A stretch of DNA of 64,000 nucleotides, taken from NCBI GenBank assembly GCA_010279815.1, contig QEOQ01000070.1:123444-187443 (forward strand), written 5' to 3'. Origin of the DNA: Brachionus plicatilis (Eukaryota > Rotifera > Eurotatoria > Ploima > Brachionidae). This document shows, piece by piece, positions 9,746 through 21,004 of the stretch; position 1 is the stretch's first letter; each line of letters begins with the position of its first letter. The notes beneath the pieces were generated by a model. That model saw only the letters and a list, made by a program, of their open reading frames with translations, ran no database searches and was not told where the DNA came from. A program made the position numbers and the translations under genes.

Positions 9746-11470
9746 CTATACTTGCCATTCCTTGAAAAAATCATTTCCTTTATTATCAACTACAATAAAA
9801 CAAGGAAAATCGACCACGTCAATTTTATAAATAGCCTCCATACCTAAATAAATAAGTTTAAATGTAAAAAAATTTTCCAAAGATAAATTTCTACCTAATT
9901 CAGGATACTCTAACAATTCCACTTTTTTGATACAATTTTGGGCCAAAATGGCTGCCGGACCTCCAATTGAGCCCAGATAAAAACCACCATGTTTTTTGCA
10001 TGCATTAGTGACCTCTTTGCTTCGGTTTCCTTTTGCCAACATGACCATACTGCCTCCCGCTGCTTGAAACTGATCCACATACGAGTCCATTCTCGAACTA
10101 GTAGTAGGTCCAAAGCTGCCAGATGCGTAGCCATCGGGAGTTTTAGAGGGCCCGGCATAATATACCGGATAATCTTTAAGGTATTGGGGTAAGCCTTCGC
10201 CGCGGTCAAGTCTTTCCTTTAATTTTGCATGCGCAATGTCTCTGGCAACAATTAATGTGCCTGTCAAAGACAATCTGGTCTTGATCGGATAGCTGCTCAG
10301 AGTGGACAGCACTTTTTCCATTGACTGGTTTAAATTCACTTGTACTACATCATCGCTGAGCTGTTCTGTTTGAACCTCTGGCAAATACTTTCCCGGGTTT
10401 GTTTCCAATTGTTCCAAAAAAATGCCCTCTTCTGATATTTTGCCCAATATTTGACGATCAGCTGAGCACGAGACCCCCAGACCGACTGGACACGATGCAC
10501 CATGTCTTGGCAAACGAACAACTCTAACATCGTGGCAAAAATATTTGCCGCCAAATTGAGCTCCGATGCCGGTTTTGTAAGTCATTTTTAAAATCTCATT
10601 TTCCAGTTCCAAATCTCTGAATGCCCGGCCATGTTCATTGCCGCTAGTGGGCAAATCGTCCAAGTATTTGCAGCTGGCTAATTTGGTTGTTTTCAGAGTC
10701 AATTCAGCACTGAGTCCTCCAATGACCAAGGCCAAGTGGTATGGCGGACAAGCAGCTGTTCCAAGCGTTTTTATTTTCTCATTAATAAAAGTGTACAGTT
10801 TTTCTTTGTTTAGTAAAGCTTTTGTTTGTTGGTACAAAAATGTTTTGTTTGCTGAACCGCCACCTTTGGCAATGAACAAAAAGTCGTATGTATTTCCTTT
10901 TTTGGTGTAGAGGTCTATTTGCGCTGGAAGGTTTGTGGCCGTGTTTTTTTCTGTGTACATGTCCAAAGGAGCCACTTGGGAATAGCGAAGGTTTCGTTTT
11001 GTGTAGGTGTTGTAGACTCCGCGCGAAATATGCTCCTCATCATTGCCATCTGTCCAAACAAGCTGTCCTTTTTTACCCATGCAAATGGCGGTGCCAGTGT
11101 CTTGACAGCTCGGTAGGACCATGTTAGCAGCGATGTTGGCGTTCTTTAGGAGCTCAAGAGCCACAAATCTGTCGTTTCGGGATGCCTCCGGGTCTTTTAG
11201 TATGTTGGACAGTGATTGAAGGTGAGATGGACGAAGCAAGTGCGAAATGTCTACAAAAGCTTGCTCGGCAAGCAAAGTTAGAGCTTGAGGCTCAACTTGG
11301 AGCACTTTTTTGCCATTCAGATCCAGAGTGGACACATAATCTCCAGTAAGTTTTTTAAATGGAGTGTTCAAAGGCTTGGCATGCTCAAATAGCTCTTGGT
11401 AATAGAATGGTTTGGTGGACAGACCGCGCCGACTTGCCAATGGTTGCAATCGAGACAAGTTTTTCAGCAT
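9746..11470 (-). CDS. Class I (iron-sulfur) fumarate hydratase, mitochondrial
   Basis: This catalyses reversible hydration of fumarate to L-malate in the TCA cycle, using a [4Fe-4S] cluster. The 574-residue single-exon ORF is full length for the two-domain class I enzyme. Candidate cluster ligands are C122 (SCQDTGTA), C241 (GTAACPPYH) and C335 (VSCSADRQ); their spacing of 119 and 94 residues equals that I recall for the Leishmania enzyme. The N-domain also has GGGSANKTF and [14 protein letters not shown]. The C-terminal domain has [11 protein letters not shown] and [15 protein letters not shown]. The first 20 residues are Arg/Ser/Leu-rich with no acidic residue ([15 protein letters not shown]), a likely mitochondrial presequence. 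Most animals rely on the unrelated class II enzyme, so this gene is notable. It is GC-richer than its surroundings. Confidence 0.95.
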   Translation of the reverse strand: MLKNLSRLQPLASRRGLSTKPFYYQELFEHAKPLNTPFKKLTGDYVSTLDLNGKKVLQVEPQALTLLAEQAFVDISHLLRPSHLQSLSNILKDPEASRNDRFVALELLKNANIAANMVLPSCQDTGTAICMGKKGQLVWTDGNDEEHISRGVYNTYTKRNLRYSQVAPLDMYTEKNTATNLPAQIDLYTKKGNTYDFLFIAKGGGSANKTFLYQQTKALLNKEKLYTFINEKIKTLGTAACPPYHLALVIGGLSAELTLKTTKLASCKYLDDLPTSGNEHGRAFRDLELENEILKMTYKTGIGAQFGGKYFCHDVRVVRLPRHGASCPVGLGVSCSADRQILGKISEEGIFLEQLETNPGKYLPEVQTEQLSDDVVQVNLNQSMEKVLSTLSSYPIKTRLSLTGTLIVARDIAHAKLKERLDRGEGLPQYLKDYPVYYAGPSKTPDGYASGSFGPTTSSRMDSYVDQFQAAGGSMVMLAKGNRSKEVTNACKKHGGFYLGSIGGPAAILAQNCIKKVELLEYPELGRNLSLENFFTFKLIYLGMEAIYKIDVVDFPCFIVVDNKGNDFFKEWQV

Positions 11471-14400
11471 TTTTGAGTTAAATTATTTATTTTATGAATC
11501 AATTAATTGCTTTATTTTGCTATACCTAACGCCATACACAAAATGCCAAATTAGTATTTTTTTGCATTTTATTTTGCTTTTTAAATTGTCTTAAGGTTTA
11601 ATATCAATTTATTTAAAATTTATGTCAAAGACCGCTGTAGAATTAAAATATATATTATTAATAGTAGAAAGCCAGATTTTTTTTATATCTTCAAAGCCTG
11701 ATCGACTCAATTTGACCCGACAATAATTTAATTGATTATTTGGTAAGAAATGAAAAAATTATTTCAAGATTCTTTTTGAATTGGATGAAAAAATTTAAAA
11801 TTATCTAAACGCTAATGCTTATCTATTAATTTAAAAAAAAAGTTTTTCTGAAATTTTTGTTGGATGCGGTCAGAGCTAACCGGTCCAATAGACGGGCGGT
11901 CTAAGAACCGGTCCGAATTCTGGCGGGTGGACCTTGGCCCGTTTAATAACTGTTTTAATGTAAACGGGTGGTCTAAAAAACCGTCCAAATTTTGGCGGGC
12001 GGGATTTGAATTTAATAAAAAGATTTTTCTTAAATAATTTATTAAAAATTAAATTTTTAAATATTCTTCAAAAAACGGACTTGATAATTATTTTTTATTT
12101 TTAAGTCAAATTTATTATTTGAATATTTGTCGATTATTTATGATAATTTTAATTATTAAAATGTTTAAAATTTTTTTTTTTTTTAATAAAATAAAATTAA
12201 CGAATAATGTTAAAAAGAGATCCATTTTTTTGTTTAAAAAAATGAAGATTTTTTAATTGAGAAATTTTAATATATGTTAATATGGAGTAAAATTAGCTAA
12301 AAAAACACATTTTGATTTAAATAAATCAGTTTAATGGTTATGATCAAATGATCAAAAATTTAATAAATCAAAATTTGATTAAAAGTGATCGATTGATTTA
12401 TAAGAGAAATTTAGTTTGAATACCATAAATTTTTAAGTTTTTCCCCCAATTTTATTAGAATAACCACAAAAAATAAAAAAATAGATTAAAATAAAAAATA
12501 ACACTTTTTTTATTATTTGACACCAATTTTTTTTATTTGACACGAATTTGATTAAAATGACAATATAAATAAAAAAAAAAACTTTTTTTAACTTGTGACA
12601 CTAAATTTTTTAATTTTTCAGACTGACTCACTAGACTACATGCCTTTTGGAACAGCGTCAAAAGCTTTCATTCGGTTGTTTTTTCAGTGGGCTAGCAGTC
12701 TTTAACGGTCTGCCTTCTTACGGTTCCATTGAATTGGAACATCCATTCCTACGATACGTCAATTTTACCTAATTAAATTGATAAAATAACTGATAATTAA
12801 ATTGGTTTTCTAAAATGCTGACTGAACTAGACATTTTATTTTATTTTCCATTGTTTTTGGTATACGTATTTTTTATTTAAGTGAGTTGAGTATTTCACTC
12901 TTTTTCTCACTAAGGAGTAAATTTTAAATTTGATTTAATAAGAATAAAAAATATAAATAAAAATAAATAGTGTTTGTAAACAATTTAGATAAAAAATAGA
13001 AAAATAATGTAAATCTGGTAACAGAATCGATTTTTGTTCATTGTTTTTTTAAGAAAAAACATTGTCAAACAACATTTTAACAAAAAACATTTTAAGATAA
13101 TTTTTATAGAAACCTGACCGTGTCCGCATTAACCGGCCAGGTTTTTAGCGGGCGGTCATTTTAGTCCTCCAAAAAATACAGTCAACTTTTTTAATGAAAA
13201 AAAAGAGGCAGCATTTTCAAAAAAATAATTATTTTATCGTTATTTTAAGATACGGTCCACATCTTTTTTTTTCTAGATAAGCTTTATTCTATTCAACTAA
13301 AATCTTTATTTGAAAATTTAAAATCAAACCAAAGACTCGAACGTTCAACTCAAAAAACTTCGAGTAAATAAAAGTATGGATTTTTCTTTTCCAAACAAAA
13401 AATCCTGCTTTAGAGTGGATTTTTTCCCATCTTATTAAAAAAGTTAAGCCAATTTTGTTTTAATTTTTTTATTTAACAGTTTAAGTAATAAGTTTTCTAA
13501 AGTGCTTGAGAATGTTAGAATATTTCTTCAACTTTCTTGTTTGCTATTTCTTTCTTTAGTTAAGCTTACCACACATATGAATTTTTTAAGAGATGTACTT
13601 CGAAGGTTGTTCCGATATAAACCTTTGATTATATCGGAACAACCAGATGGCAAAAAATGGTATAAGTGACTCAGTCATGTTTTGCAATGATAAACAGTAA
13701 TGATCAAAATGGAAAAACCCTTCTTAGCCTACTAACAAAAGCATTCTAAATAGAAAAGTAAAACAATATAAAATAAAACATTATCAAGTCTCTTTTTCTA
13801 AAATTTGGATGAATAATTAATTGACAAAATGTTTATGCTAAAAATTATGTAAAAAAACAATTTTTTCATTGTATATACAATTTTTCAATATTTATTTTTT
13901 ATAAAATTTAAATTAACAAACACAGTTATTATAAGAAAGACTAAATTTCTAAATTCTTGTTGACTGAAGTTTTTTTTTTCTTTTTTTTGATTATATTTTT
14001 TATTTCTTCTATTAAATCTTTTTTTATTACATCGCCAGAATTTGCGTTAATTGAATTAAATAAACCTTTGATTATTTAATTTTTTTGTTCTTTTTCCTTT
14101 TTTTCTTATTTTTAGAAACAAATTAAAATAAGCTAATTAGATTAAAATGTGAATAAATTTGAGGTTACGAGAGAATGGAGTAATTAAGTTATAAATTAAT
14201 GGTTCATAGAATATGGACAATTATAAAGTTTAATAAGAGAACTTTAAGGGGTACCATTTGGAGTAGGCAGGTTTTTTGAATTTTTCATGAATAGTCTATA
14301 GAATATACTCGGTAAGCATTTAACTGTTTGAGAAATTATTGAGTTTGTTCTAAGAGCGTTTCTTTAAGTTCAATAGCTTTAATATCAATTTAATTTATAT

Positions 14401-14552
14401 CCCTTAATATTGTGCGCTTTTTAATAAAAATTTTTCAAATAATTAATCAAATTAAATTCGAACTTTTTTCAATTGATTAACTTCTATTAAGCAATAGATT
14501 AATTTTGAATAATTCGACTAAAAAACACAGAAACTCCTCCCAATCTCGTATA
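11471..14552. other. Intergenic region with GC-rich islands and a hairpin
   Basis: No gene recognised. 11868-12008 contains repeated CCGGTCC.AATT.TGGCGGG-type motifs related to the tandem repeat at the window start, and 13117-13165 holds a shorter island of the same flavour. 12620-12760 is a GC-richer patch of unknown nature; part (GGGCTAGCAGTCTTTAACGG) loosely resembles 31762-31790. The remainder is AT-rich. Confidence 0.5.
13605..13644. repeat. Perfect 16-bp hairpin with 8-nt loop
   Basis: GGTTGTTCCGATATAA is followed by an 8-base loop (ACCTTTGA) and its exact reverse complement. No mismatches. No associated gene. Confidence 0.95.
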
Positions 14553-15356
14553 CAGTCGAACTTCGCTATAACGAAACTCTTTTAACGTAAACCTCTTGTC
14601 AGAGATAAATTAGAATGCATCGAATTCGGCTCGACTCCAACTGAAATTGATATTAAGAATTCTTTTTTCAAAATCAAATCAGCATGGGATGAAGTTACCG
14701 CTCTGACTATACGAAACTGTTTTAACAAATCTGGTTTCAGTAATGACACTGTAAGTCCTAATAAAGATTGTGAAGAGAGTGATACACAACCTAATTATAT
14801 AGCCAAATATATAGAATCTAAAAAATTGGATCTAAATCAATTTGCTTATGTAAAATGTGACGAAAATGTACCTATAATATAAATGTACCATATAAATGGA
14901 CAACTAACAGATGACGAAATAATTGATTTGGTTACAAAAAAGTCGAAAAATGTAAATCAAACGGTCGAAGTTGAAGTGCCAGAGACTGAAATTGAAGAAG
15001 ATCACAAAAAGATCATTTCTCGTCAAGAATTCTTGAATATGATTAAACAAAAACGAGATTTTTTGCTTGCTGATGATAATCAAAATCGAGATTTATTGAA
15101 AAAACTCCAGGAAATCGAGACCTCAATAATGAAAAATGTCGAAGTGAAAAAACAAAAAATTTCAAATTATTTTGTTAAACATTAATTTTTTTTTCTTATT
15201 TTTTTTTATATTTTTCATATTTTTTTTTCAATAAAATTTATGGAACAGAAATTTCACACCCCATCTTTTTACATGGAATTTTCGTTATAACATACCTCTC
15301 TATAACGAACATGTTTTTTTTGGAACGGAGGACTTCGTTATAACGAGGTTCGACTG
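14553..15356 (+). mobile_element. Internally deleted Tigger/pogo-type DNA transposon
   Basis: The ends are inverted repeats: CAGTCGAACTTCGCTATAAC on the left, and TCGTTATAACGAGGTTCGACTG on the right in complement orientation, each bordered by TA (14551-14552 and 15357-15358). TA duplication and CAGTCGA..C termini with TATAACGA are typical of Tigger/pogo elements of the Tc1/mariner superfamily. The 804-bp element contains only the transposase C-terminal part (see the pseudogene inside). The N-terminal DNA-binding and most catalytic segments are gone. Confidence 0.9.
14616..15185 (+). pseudogene. Tigger/pogo transposase C-terminal remnant
   Basis: The frame reads EFGSTPTEIDIKN, IKSAWDEVTALTIRNCFNKSGF, then after one in-frame TAA (14880-14882) MYHINGQLTDDEIIDLV and a charged tail ending SNYFVKH. 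The tryptophan-containing AW..V....I.NCF.K.GF box and the following LTDDEI segment are characteristic of the end of Tigger/Jerky-type DDE transposases. The DDE triad itself is absent. Non-functional. Confidence 0.8.
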
Positions 15357-15547
15357 TACAAATCTTATAACATGGCTAAGATTTTTGCTCCAATACAACC
15401 ATTAAAAAATAGAAAAGTATTTATTATATATAGTTGTGAAAAAAAAATTTTTTTTTCTTGAAAAATATTATAATTTCCTATTTTTTCGAATTTTTTACTA
15501 CATTTTATTCTTACGTAAATATGCATAAATTTAAATTTTTTTCGTAC

Positions 15548-15602
15548 GGATTCTGAAGGAGCTCTAGCTCGGTACAGAAAACAAATAAATAAATAAATAC
15601 AC
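15548..15602 (+). repeat. Solo LINE 3' tail (GAGC-loop-GCTC hairpin)
   Basis: CTGAAGGAGCTCTAGCTCGG followed by TACAGAAAACAAATAAATAA matches the 3' end of the LINE fragment at 8.4 kb. It is an extremely 5'-truncated insertion. Confidence 0.75.
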
Positions 15603-15808
15603 AAGGTTATACGCATATAATGATTTTATTTAGAAGTGTACATTTTATCATGAACTTCAATTTGCCAGACTTATTGCGAATTGAAACTGCTAAATATACA
15701 AAAATGTTAAAATAAATTTAAAAAAATAAGAGAATTATTTTATTTATTTGTTAGTTATTGATAAATCGGTATTAATTTTTTGTTTGGAAAGCAGCCACAA
15801 TACAATTT

Positions 15809-17200
15809 TTAGAAAAAACTCAAAAATTCTGCTATACTTAGCAGACTTACACCAGCGCAGAGTCCCAAAAATCCACCAATTTCGGCCACCAACTGCTCCA
15901 CTGTTCTAGTTGGCTTTTCTTCAACAAAAGTCATTGCTATATCATCATGATAGATATTAACAGCTAGAAAATTTTCTTTAAATTGATTAAAACTGCTCAC
16001 ATTTTTGCTATAGCTAATATTAGATAAATTATCTAAAGCCTGATAAAAAAAATTGTTACCAAAATCTGTCATTGAAATTTTATAGCCATACTCAACAATC
16101 TCACATTCTTCTGGACAAGAATCAAAATATTTTTGAAAGTCTGACTGTTCAAAAAACACAGCGGCATTATCAATGCATTCCAGCTGTTTATTGGTGCACA
16201 TCTCTGATTTTTGCATTTTTTTTTCATTCCAAAAGTCTGGATAATAACACCCACAGTTGTCATATACGTACTCAGAAAAGCATACCATAAGACACATTTT
16301 TTGATTATAAGTTTCAAGCAAAGCTACTGTTCTCTTATAAATTCTTGAATCAAATGAATCATTTCCACTGGTGTTTTTTAAGCATCTGCTATAAGGATGT
16401 GGTAGTTTTCTAGTCATTCTTTGACTGACAACAATGTCTGTTTCATAGCCCAGTGCCACATTTAAGTAGTCGAAATCTGCATATGGAAGAGTTGAAGAAT
16501 TGTGAACAAATATTTGAACTCCTTTTGAATAGAATAAATCAATTTCCGGACTTGAAAAGCCTCCAAATAAGACTAATTTTAAGCCTGTACTGATACCCGG
16601 AGCCTTTGATTGTTTTAAATCAGTCTTACTTCCATTCAACAATTTACCCGAGTTGAATTGAAAGCAATTTCCGAATTTCGGATTTGTAAGATTCACAAAG
16701 TCGCTTAGGTCACAGACCACGTCACCGAATCTACAATCAATTAATATGTCATTTAATTCATAGCCCACATGATTCAGCAATTCTTTGTATTCTATGACAT
16801 TCTGCAATGATTCTTGTTGAACATAGGTCATAAATTGAAGTATTGATAGGTTGCCTTCATTTAGATATGACTTTGTTTGATTGATTTTTTTGGATATGTT
16901 TTGGTAGTTTTTTAACTTTAGTGGATTGAAAGGATTTTTGCTGCAAAATGTGACAGTAGGAAATTGGATTGATTTTAAGCGATGGGTTTCTATTAAGGTG
17001 ATTGATTCATAATTAAAAAAATAAAGAAAACTTTTATTTAGGTTGTAAATGCAATAGGCCGATGATACTAAAAGACTAATTATCCAAAGTGCTTTTATGA
17101 ACCAATTTTTGTTGGTGACTATTTTTGGTAATGCATGGCTTGTCGACACTTGTGCACAATCAAACATTATTCCAAGAATTTCTTTCTTCATTTTATCCAA
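15809..17200 (-). CDS. DEG/ENaC-family sodium channel subunit
   Basis: A 463-residue intact ORF on the reverse strand, the third DEG/ENaC gene in the window. In order: an N-terminal stretch where the conserved His-Gly gating motif reads His-Ala (TSHALPK), TM1 starting WFIKALW, the signature FPTVTFCSKNPFN, a Cys-rich extracellular loop with many sequons, EQLVAEIGG, and TM2 with the G-x-S filter as GVS (LGLCAGVSLLS). It stops only about nine residues past the filter segment (AEFLSFF), so TM2's end and the cytoplasmic tail are much shorter than in the 5.2-kb gene. It may be naturally short or may have lost its end. The GGTGTAAGT sequence inside the TM2 codons looks like a splice donor, but reading through fits the family better. 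Confidence 0.9.
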   Translation of the reverse strand: MDKMKKEILGIMFDCAQVSTSHALPKIVTNKNWFIKALWIISLLVSSAYCIYNLNKSFLYFFNYESITLIETHRLKSIQFPTVTFCSKNPFNPLKLKNYQNISKKINQTKSYLNEGNLSILQFMTYVQQESLQNVIEYKELLNHVGYELNDILIDCRFGDVVCDLSDFVNLTNPKFGNCFQFNSGKLLNGSKTDLKQSKAPGISTGLKLVLFGGFSSPEIDLFYSKGVQIFVHNSSTLPYADFDYLNVALGYETDIVVSQRMTRKLPHPYSRCLKNTSGNDSFDSRIYKRTVALLETYNQKMCLMVCFSEYVYDNCGCYYPDFWNEKKMQKSEMCTNKQLECIDNAAVFFEQSDFQKYFDSCPEECEIVEYGYKISMTDFGNNFFYQALDNLSNISYSKNVSSFNQFKENFLAVNIYHDDIAMTFVEEKPTRTVEQLVAEIGGFLGLCAGVSLLSIAEFLSFF

Positions 17201-18040
17201 TTTTAATAGAAAAATTTCCTCCTGATTTTCAAAGTTTTAATAAAAAATTTTTTTCTTTCTCCTAATTTATATCATAAAACAATGAATTTAATTAAAAGTC
17301 AATTTCTTTTCTTTTAAAATCTAATCGAAATATTGCGGAAAATGAATTTCCCGTACTTACCGCCTTTAAGCAAACAATTGCTCTTTTGTTAAAATTGATT
17401 AAAATTCTAAAAAAGAACATTTATTAAATTTTTAAGTGATTTTTATAGCTGGAATTTGTGTTTATCAAAAGTTAAAAATTTATTTGAGTATGATTTTATA
17501 AATAGAAAATGTAAAGTAATTCTATCGTTCGATCCCAATGACTGAGCACAAATTCTTAAAATTATTAAAACCATTAGAAAATCTGTATCCTTTATTCTGT
17601 AAAATAAATTCTGCTTCTATATTTAAAAAAAAAGATTGAAAAATTTTTAAAATTTTTATTTGATGATTTTAAAAATCTAAAACACAACAATATTTAAATA
17701 TCTAAATATAAAAAAGCAACCAGTCTTTAAAATACGGGTTCTGTTCTGGGTCCCAGACAAGTTAATTATTTTATCCTTCTTTAATTTAATCTTAATCATC
17801 TTTTAAGAAATATTTTCTTTTCAAAAATAAAATAAAATTTTAAAGTTGTATAGAGGGAAAAAATATCAATACCTCCCTTTAGCCAAAGCCTTTGAAGAAA
17901 ATTGTAATTGAAATTTTAAATTAATTTTTTTGGTTAATTTTTATTCTCGTTCTGTATTATTAATCAGATGAAGAAAAGTTAGTTTGTATCACCCATATCA
18001 GCAAAAATTTTGCAAGCCTTCAAAGCGCTATTAATATTAG
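17201..18040. other. AT-rich intergenic stretch
   Basis: I see no gene, repeat or RNA here. Confidence 0.4.
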
Positions 18041-18392
18041 AAAATCAGGCAAAATTTTATTTATTGTACATTTTTATATTTTTACATTTTTACATTTTTG
18101 AGAGAAGAAAAAAAATCTCAAAATCAAAAAATCTAAAAAAAATTTCATTCAAGAAAAGTAATAATAAATTCGCAATTACTTAAAAAGGAGTTTTAGAAAA
18201 ATTTAAATGTAAAAACCAAGGATAATTTTTTGAAAATCCCTTTTAATTAATTGCGAATTTATTTTTACTTTTCTTGAATGAAAATTTTTTTAGATTTTTT
18301 GATTCAGAGATTTTTTTTTCTTCTCTCAAAAATGTAAAAATGTAAAAATATAAAAATGTACAATAAATAACATTTTGCCGAAAATCAGTAAA
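18041..18392. mobile_element. Long inverted-repeat MITE, copy 1
   Basis: The left arm (about 18049-18184) and right arm (about 18246-18379) are near-perfect inverted copies of about 135 bp with a spacer of about 60 bp. They start GGCAAAAT.TTATTTATTGTAC and include several ACATTTTT words and GAGAGAAGAAAAAAA. Related ends are seen at 26.16 and 31.18 kb. No coding capacity. Confidence 0.85.
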
Positions 18393-18639
18393 ATCAAATT
18401 ACAGAGTTATTTTAGAGTCTAATTTTGGGAGATACACACTCTTCACATTTCAAGGACGGGATTTAAAGCTTACTAAAAAAGTTAACTTTAATCTCAGATT
18501 TTTTTCGTTTATGTTCCAAAAAATATCATTGTTAAACCATGCACATTATTTTCAATCAAAAGATTTTTCTTCAAAAATATTTCATTAACTATATATTTTT
18601 TTTTTAAACTTTATTAAATATTTTATCGATTTATTGTTT

Positions 18640-19548
18640 TTATTTGCCAATTATTCCCAAATTTATCAAATCTTGTAAATTTCCGAGCAAAGAAGTCACT
18701 AGAAATTAAATAATTTTAAGTTCCTTTAAATAAAAATTAAAAACAAAAACTTACAAATACATTGGCCATTGAACATGGTGTAATCCTCACAGCATATTAC
18801 ATGCTCTTCAGGACATCCTACCGAAACAACTGGAACATTATAAGTCTCTGTTTTATATTGAATCGCCATACTAAATCTCGAAAGTAAAGACTTAATTATT
18901 ATATTTTTCAAAGCATTACTAAGTAACAGTTTCGTAAATTGGTTTGCTTATACAAGTAGGAAAGGTTGGTAAAATGAGTTGTCCAGGAGTTGTAGTTGGT
19001 GGTTTGATGGCTGAAAAAAATTTTAAACTAAATGGCATTTAGTCAATTTGTCATATTTACTAGAGCTTGAATTTCCACATTGTTCATACCTTTAGATTTT
19101 TTTTTAGAAAAATTAATAATATTTAAAAAAAATATTTGAATAGAAAAACTTACCCAATTATATGCTGGGTAGACGCAATAGTGTTAAATGAAACAACTCT
19201 GGTTCTTGTCTCATAAGTTTCATTACGATTTGGAACAGCGCAGCAAAAATGTGAAGCATCTCTCTTTCTTTAATTTTTTGACTTGAAATGAATCTTTCAG
19301 AAAATTTAAAAGGTTACTCTTTTTTAAGGGTCACGGCAATGTCCATCAAATTTTTGTCCAAATTTTCCAGGTCAGCATTTTTAAGATAATTAAATAAATC
19401 TTCAATTTGATGATCCTTATCAACGATTTAAGTTCTTAGTAATTATATATTGTAAGTAATTTTTTACCTTTGCCGGACTTGGCATCAGCCATACAGGCAT
19501 CGATAGTGCAATCAATAAAAAAGCGTTTATGGCTAGATTTCTGAACAT
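18640..19548 (-). CDS. Small secreted cysteine-rich protein, seven exons
   Basis: I do not recognise the gene but its structure is coherent. Exons on the reverse strand: 19548-19468, 19415-19318, 19261-19154, 19089-19061, 19010-18920, 18870-18755 and 18698-18640. All six introns (49-64 nt) are GT..AG, and the phases join into one 193-residue frame ending in TAA at 18642-18640. Residues 1-25 or so form a signal peptide (NAFLLIALSMPVWL). An acidic helical stretch follows, then a Cys-rich part with CC, C, C, C, CC, C spacing (HFCCAV, YEQCG, FPTCIS, VGCPEEHVICCEDY, NGQC) and a Thr/Pro linker (IKPPTTTPG). The TRTRVVSF...YETVTYM...CC pattern is loosely reminiscent of an EMI domain, but this is weak. 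Extracellular role inferred only from the signal peptide and cysteines. Confidence 0.7.
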
Positions 19549-20999
19549 TTTGATCAAATCAAATAATAATACGTAAAAATGGTGTTATTTTTATAAATAA
19601 AAAAATAAACATTTGGCAATTGATGTTTAAATTCACTTGAAAATTAAAACTTTGATTAAAAAAATGCATGAACATTCGAGATAAATTTTAAGTTATGAAA
19701 ATATATTTCAAATGGGTCTATGTATTTCTAAGATAATCAATAAAAATGAATTTATTTAAAAAATTATTTGACTTGAATCATTAGAAAACATTAATTTTTT
19801 GTTGGTTTACAAAATGTATTTAATCAATTAAAACCATTTAATTAAATTTTTTACATATGATTTTTTTAAAATTTAATTTTATAAAGGATTTTTTGCAGGT
19901 GTTAATTATTAGATAAAAATTCAGATAAATTTTTTTATTATTTGGTTTCGATTGTATTAAAAAAGTTGCTTTCGAAAAATTAGCAATATCACGCTTATTT
20001 ACAAGAAAAGATCAATCAAATTTTAATTTATTTGTCATCTTTTTTTCTTAACTTTATTTTTAATATTTTTTTTAATTTTTTTAGTGCAAATTGTTCAATC
20101 TTCAATCTGCTGAAAGTATTTGAGTACTCAGATCCATTTCAAACAGCTTTCTCAAACTTTTTTTAGTAACAAATAACGAAAAAACAAACGACTTTGTTGT
20201 ATTTTTTAAAGAATTAAGGTTCACGAAAAATAAAAATTTTAGTGCTATCTGAATTTCACATTTTTGACTCAAAATTCGTAATCTACGCCCTCGAAAACTC
20301 TTAAAAAAAATTTTTTTACACCCAGGGTTCCAAAAATAGCAAACCCTTTAAAAAGTTGTTGTTCTTTAAGACTCAAAATCTCAAAGATAAAACTTAAATA
20401 TAATTTAATAATAATCTTTTTCGCAAAAGCTTTAGAATAAAAAAATTGAAAAATATATCGCAGATAGCTAAAATTTTGTCAATCGAAGACAATGTTTTTT
20501 TTTGTTAAATTTTTGTTGATGAATTCTCTTCATTCTTAGATGGGCTTTATTTTTTAAAATATCTATTAAATTTAAATCCTAAATAATCCTAAATAATTTT
20601 GCTTGCTTTGAAAATAAGTTAAAACTGAAATTCTACTAGTCAGATCATCTCAGCTAACATGTCGTCTAGAACTTGGGAAAAGAAGTCCAGAAAAGTCAAG
20701 TCAAGTCAAGACTTGATTCTAAGACAAAGAATAAAAAGAATTCTTTTCAATATGCATTTGGTGGAGCATCAAGAATTTAAAAAAAATCAAAACAAATAAA
20801 CTTTTTAATTAGTAATTTAATAATAATTAATCTTGATAAAATTGATTTTTTAATCTTTTTTTAATTTTACAACAATAATGCCGCACCAGTACTCAAATTT
20901 TAGTTAATTAAAAAAACAAAATAATAATTTTTTTTTCCTAACTAATGATCCAGCACCAAATTTATAATAAAAAAAGTTTTTTTTATTTCTTGTCTTTAA
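19549..20999. other. AT-rich intergenic stretch
   Basis: No gene seen. AAGTCAAGTCAAGTCAAG near 20695 recalls the ends of the hAT-like family. The rest is low-complexity AT sequence up to the 5' truncation point of the LINE near 21005. Confidence 0.4.
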
Positions 21000-21004
21000 A
21001 TCAA

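Noticed and set aside
9910..11127. Open frames antisense or out of frame to the fumarase
   Set aside because: Shadow frames of a GC-richer coding exon; the fumarase frame has clear family motifs.
15835..15870. Strong GTAAGT donor-like site inside ENaC gene 3
   Set aside because: Reading through preserves the TM2 G-x-S region expected for the family; no matching downstream exon seen.
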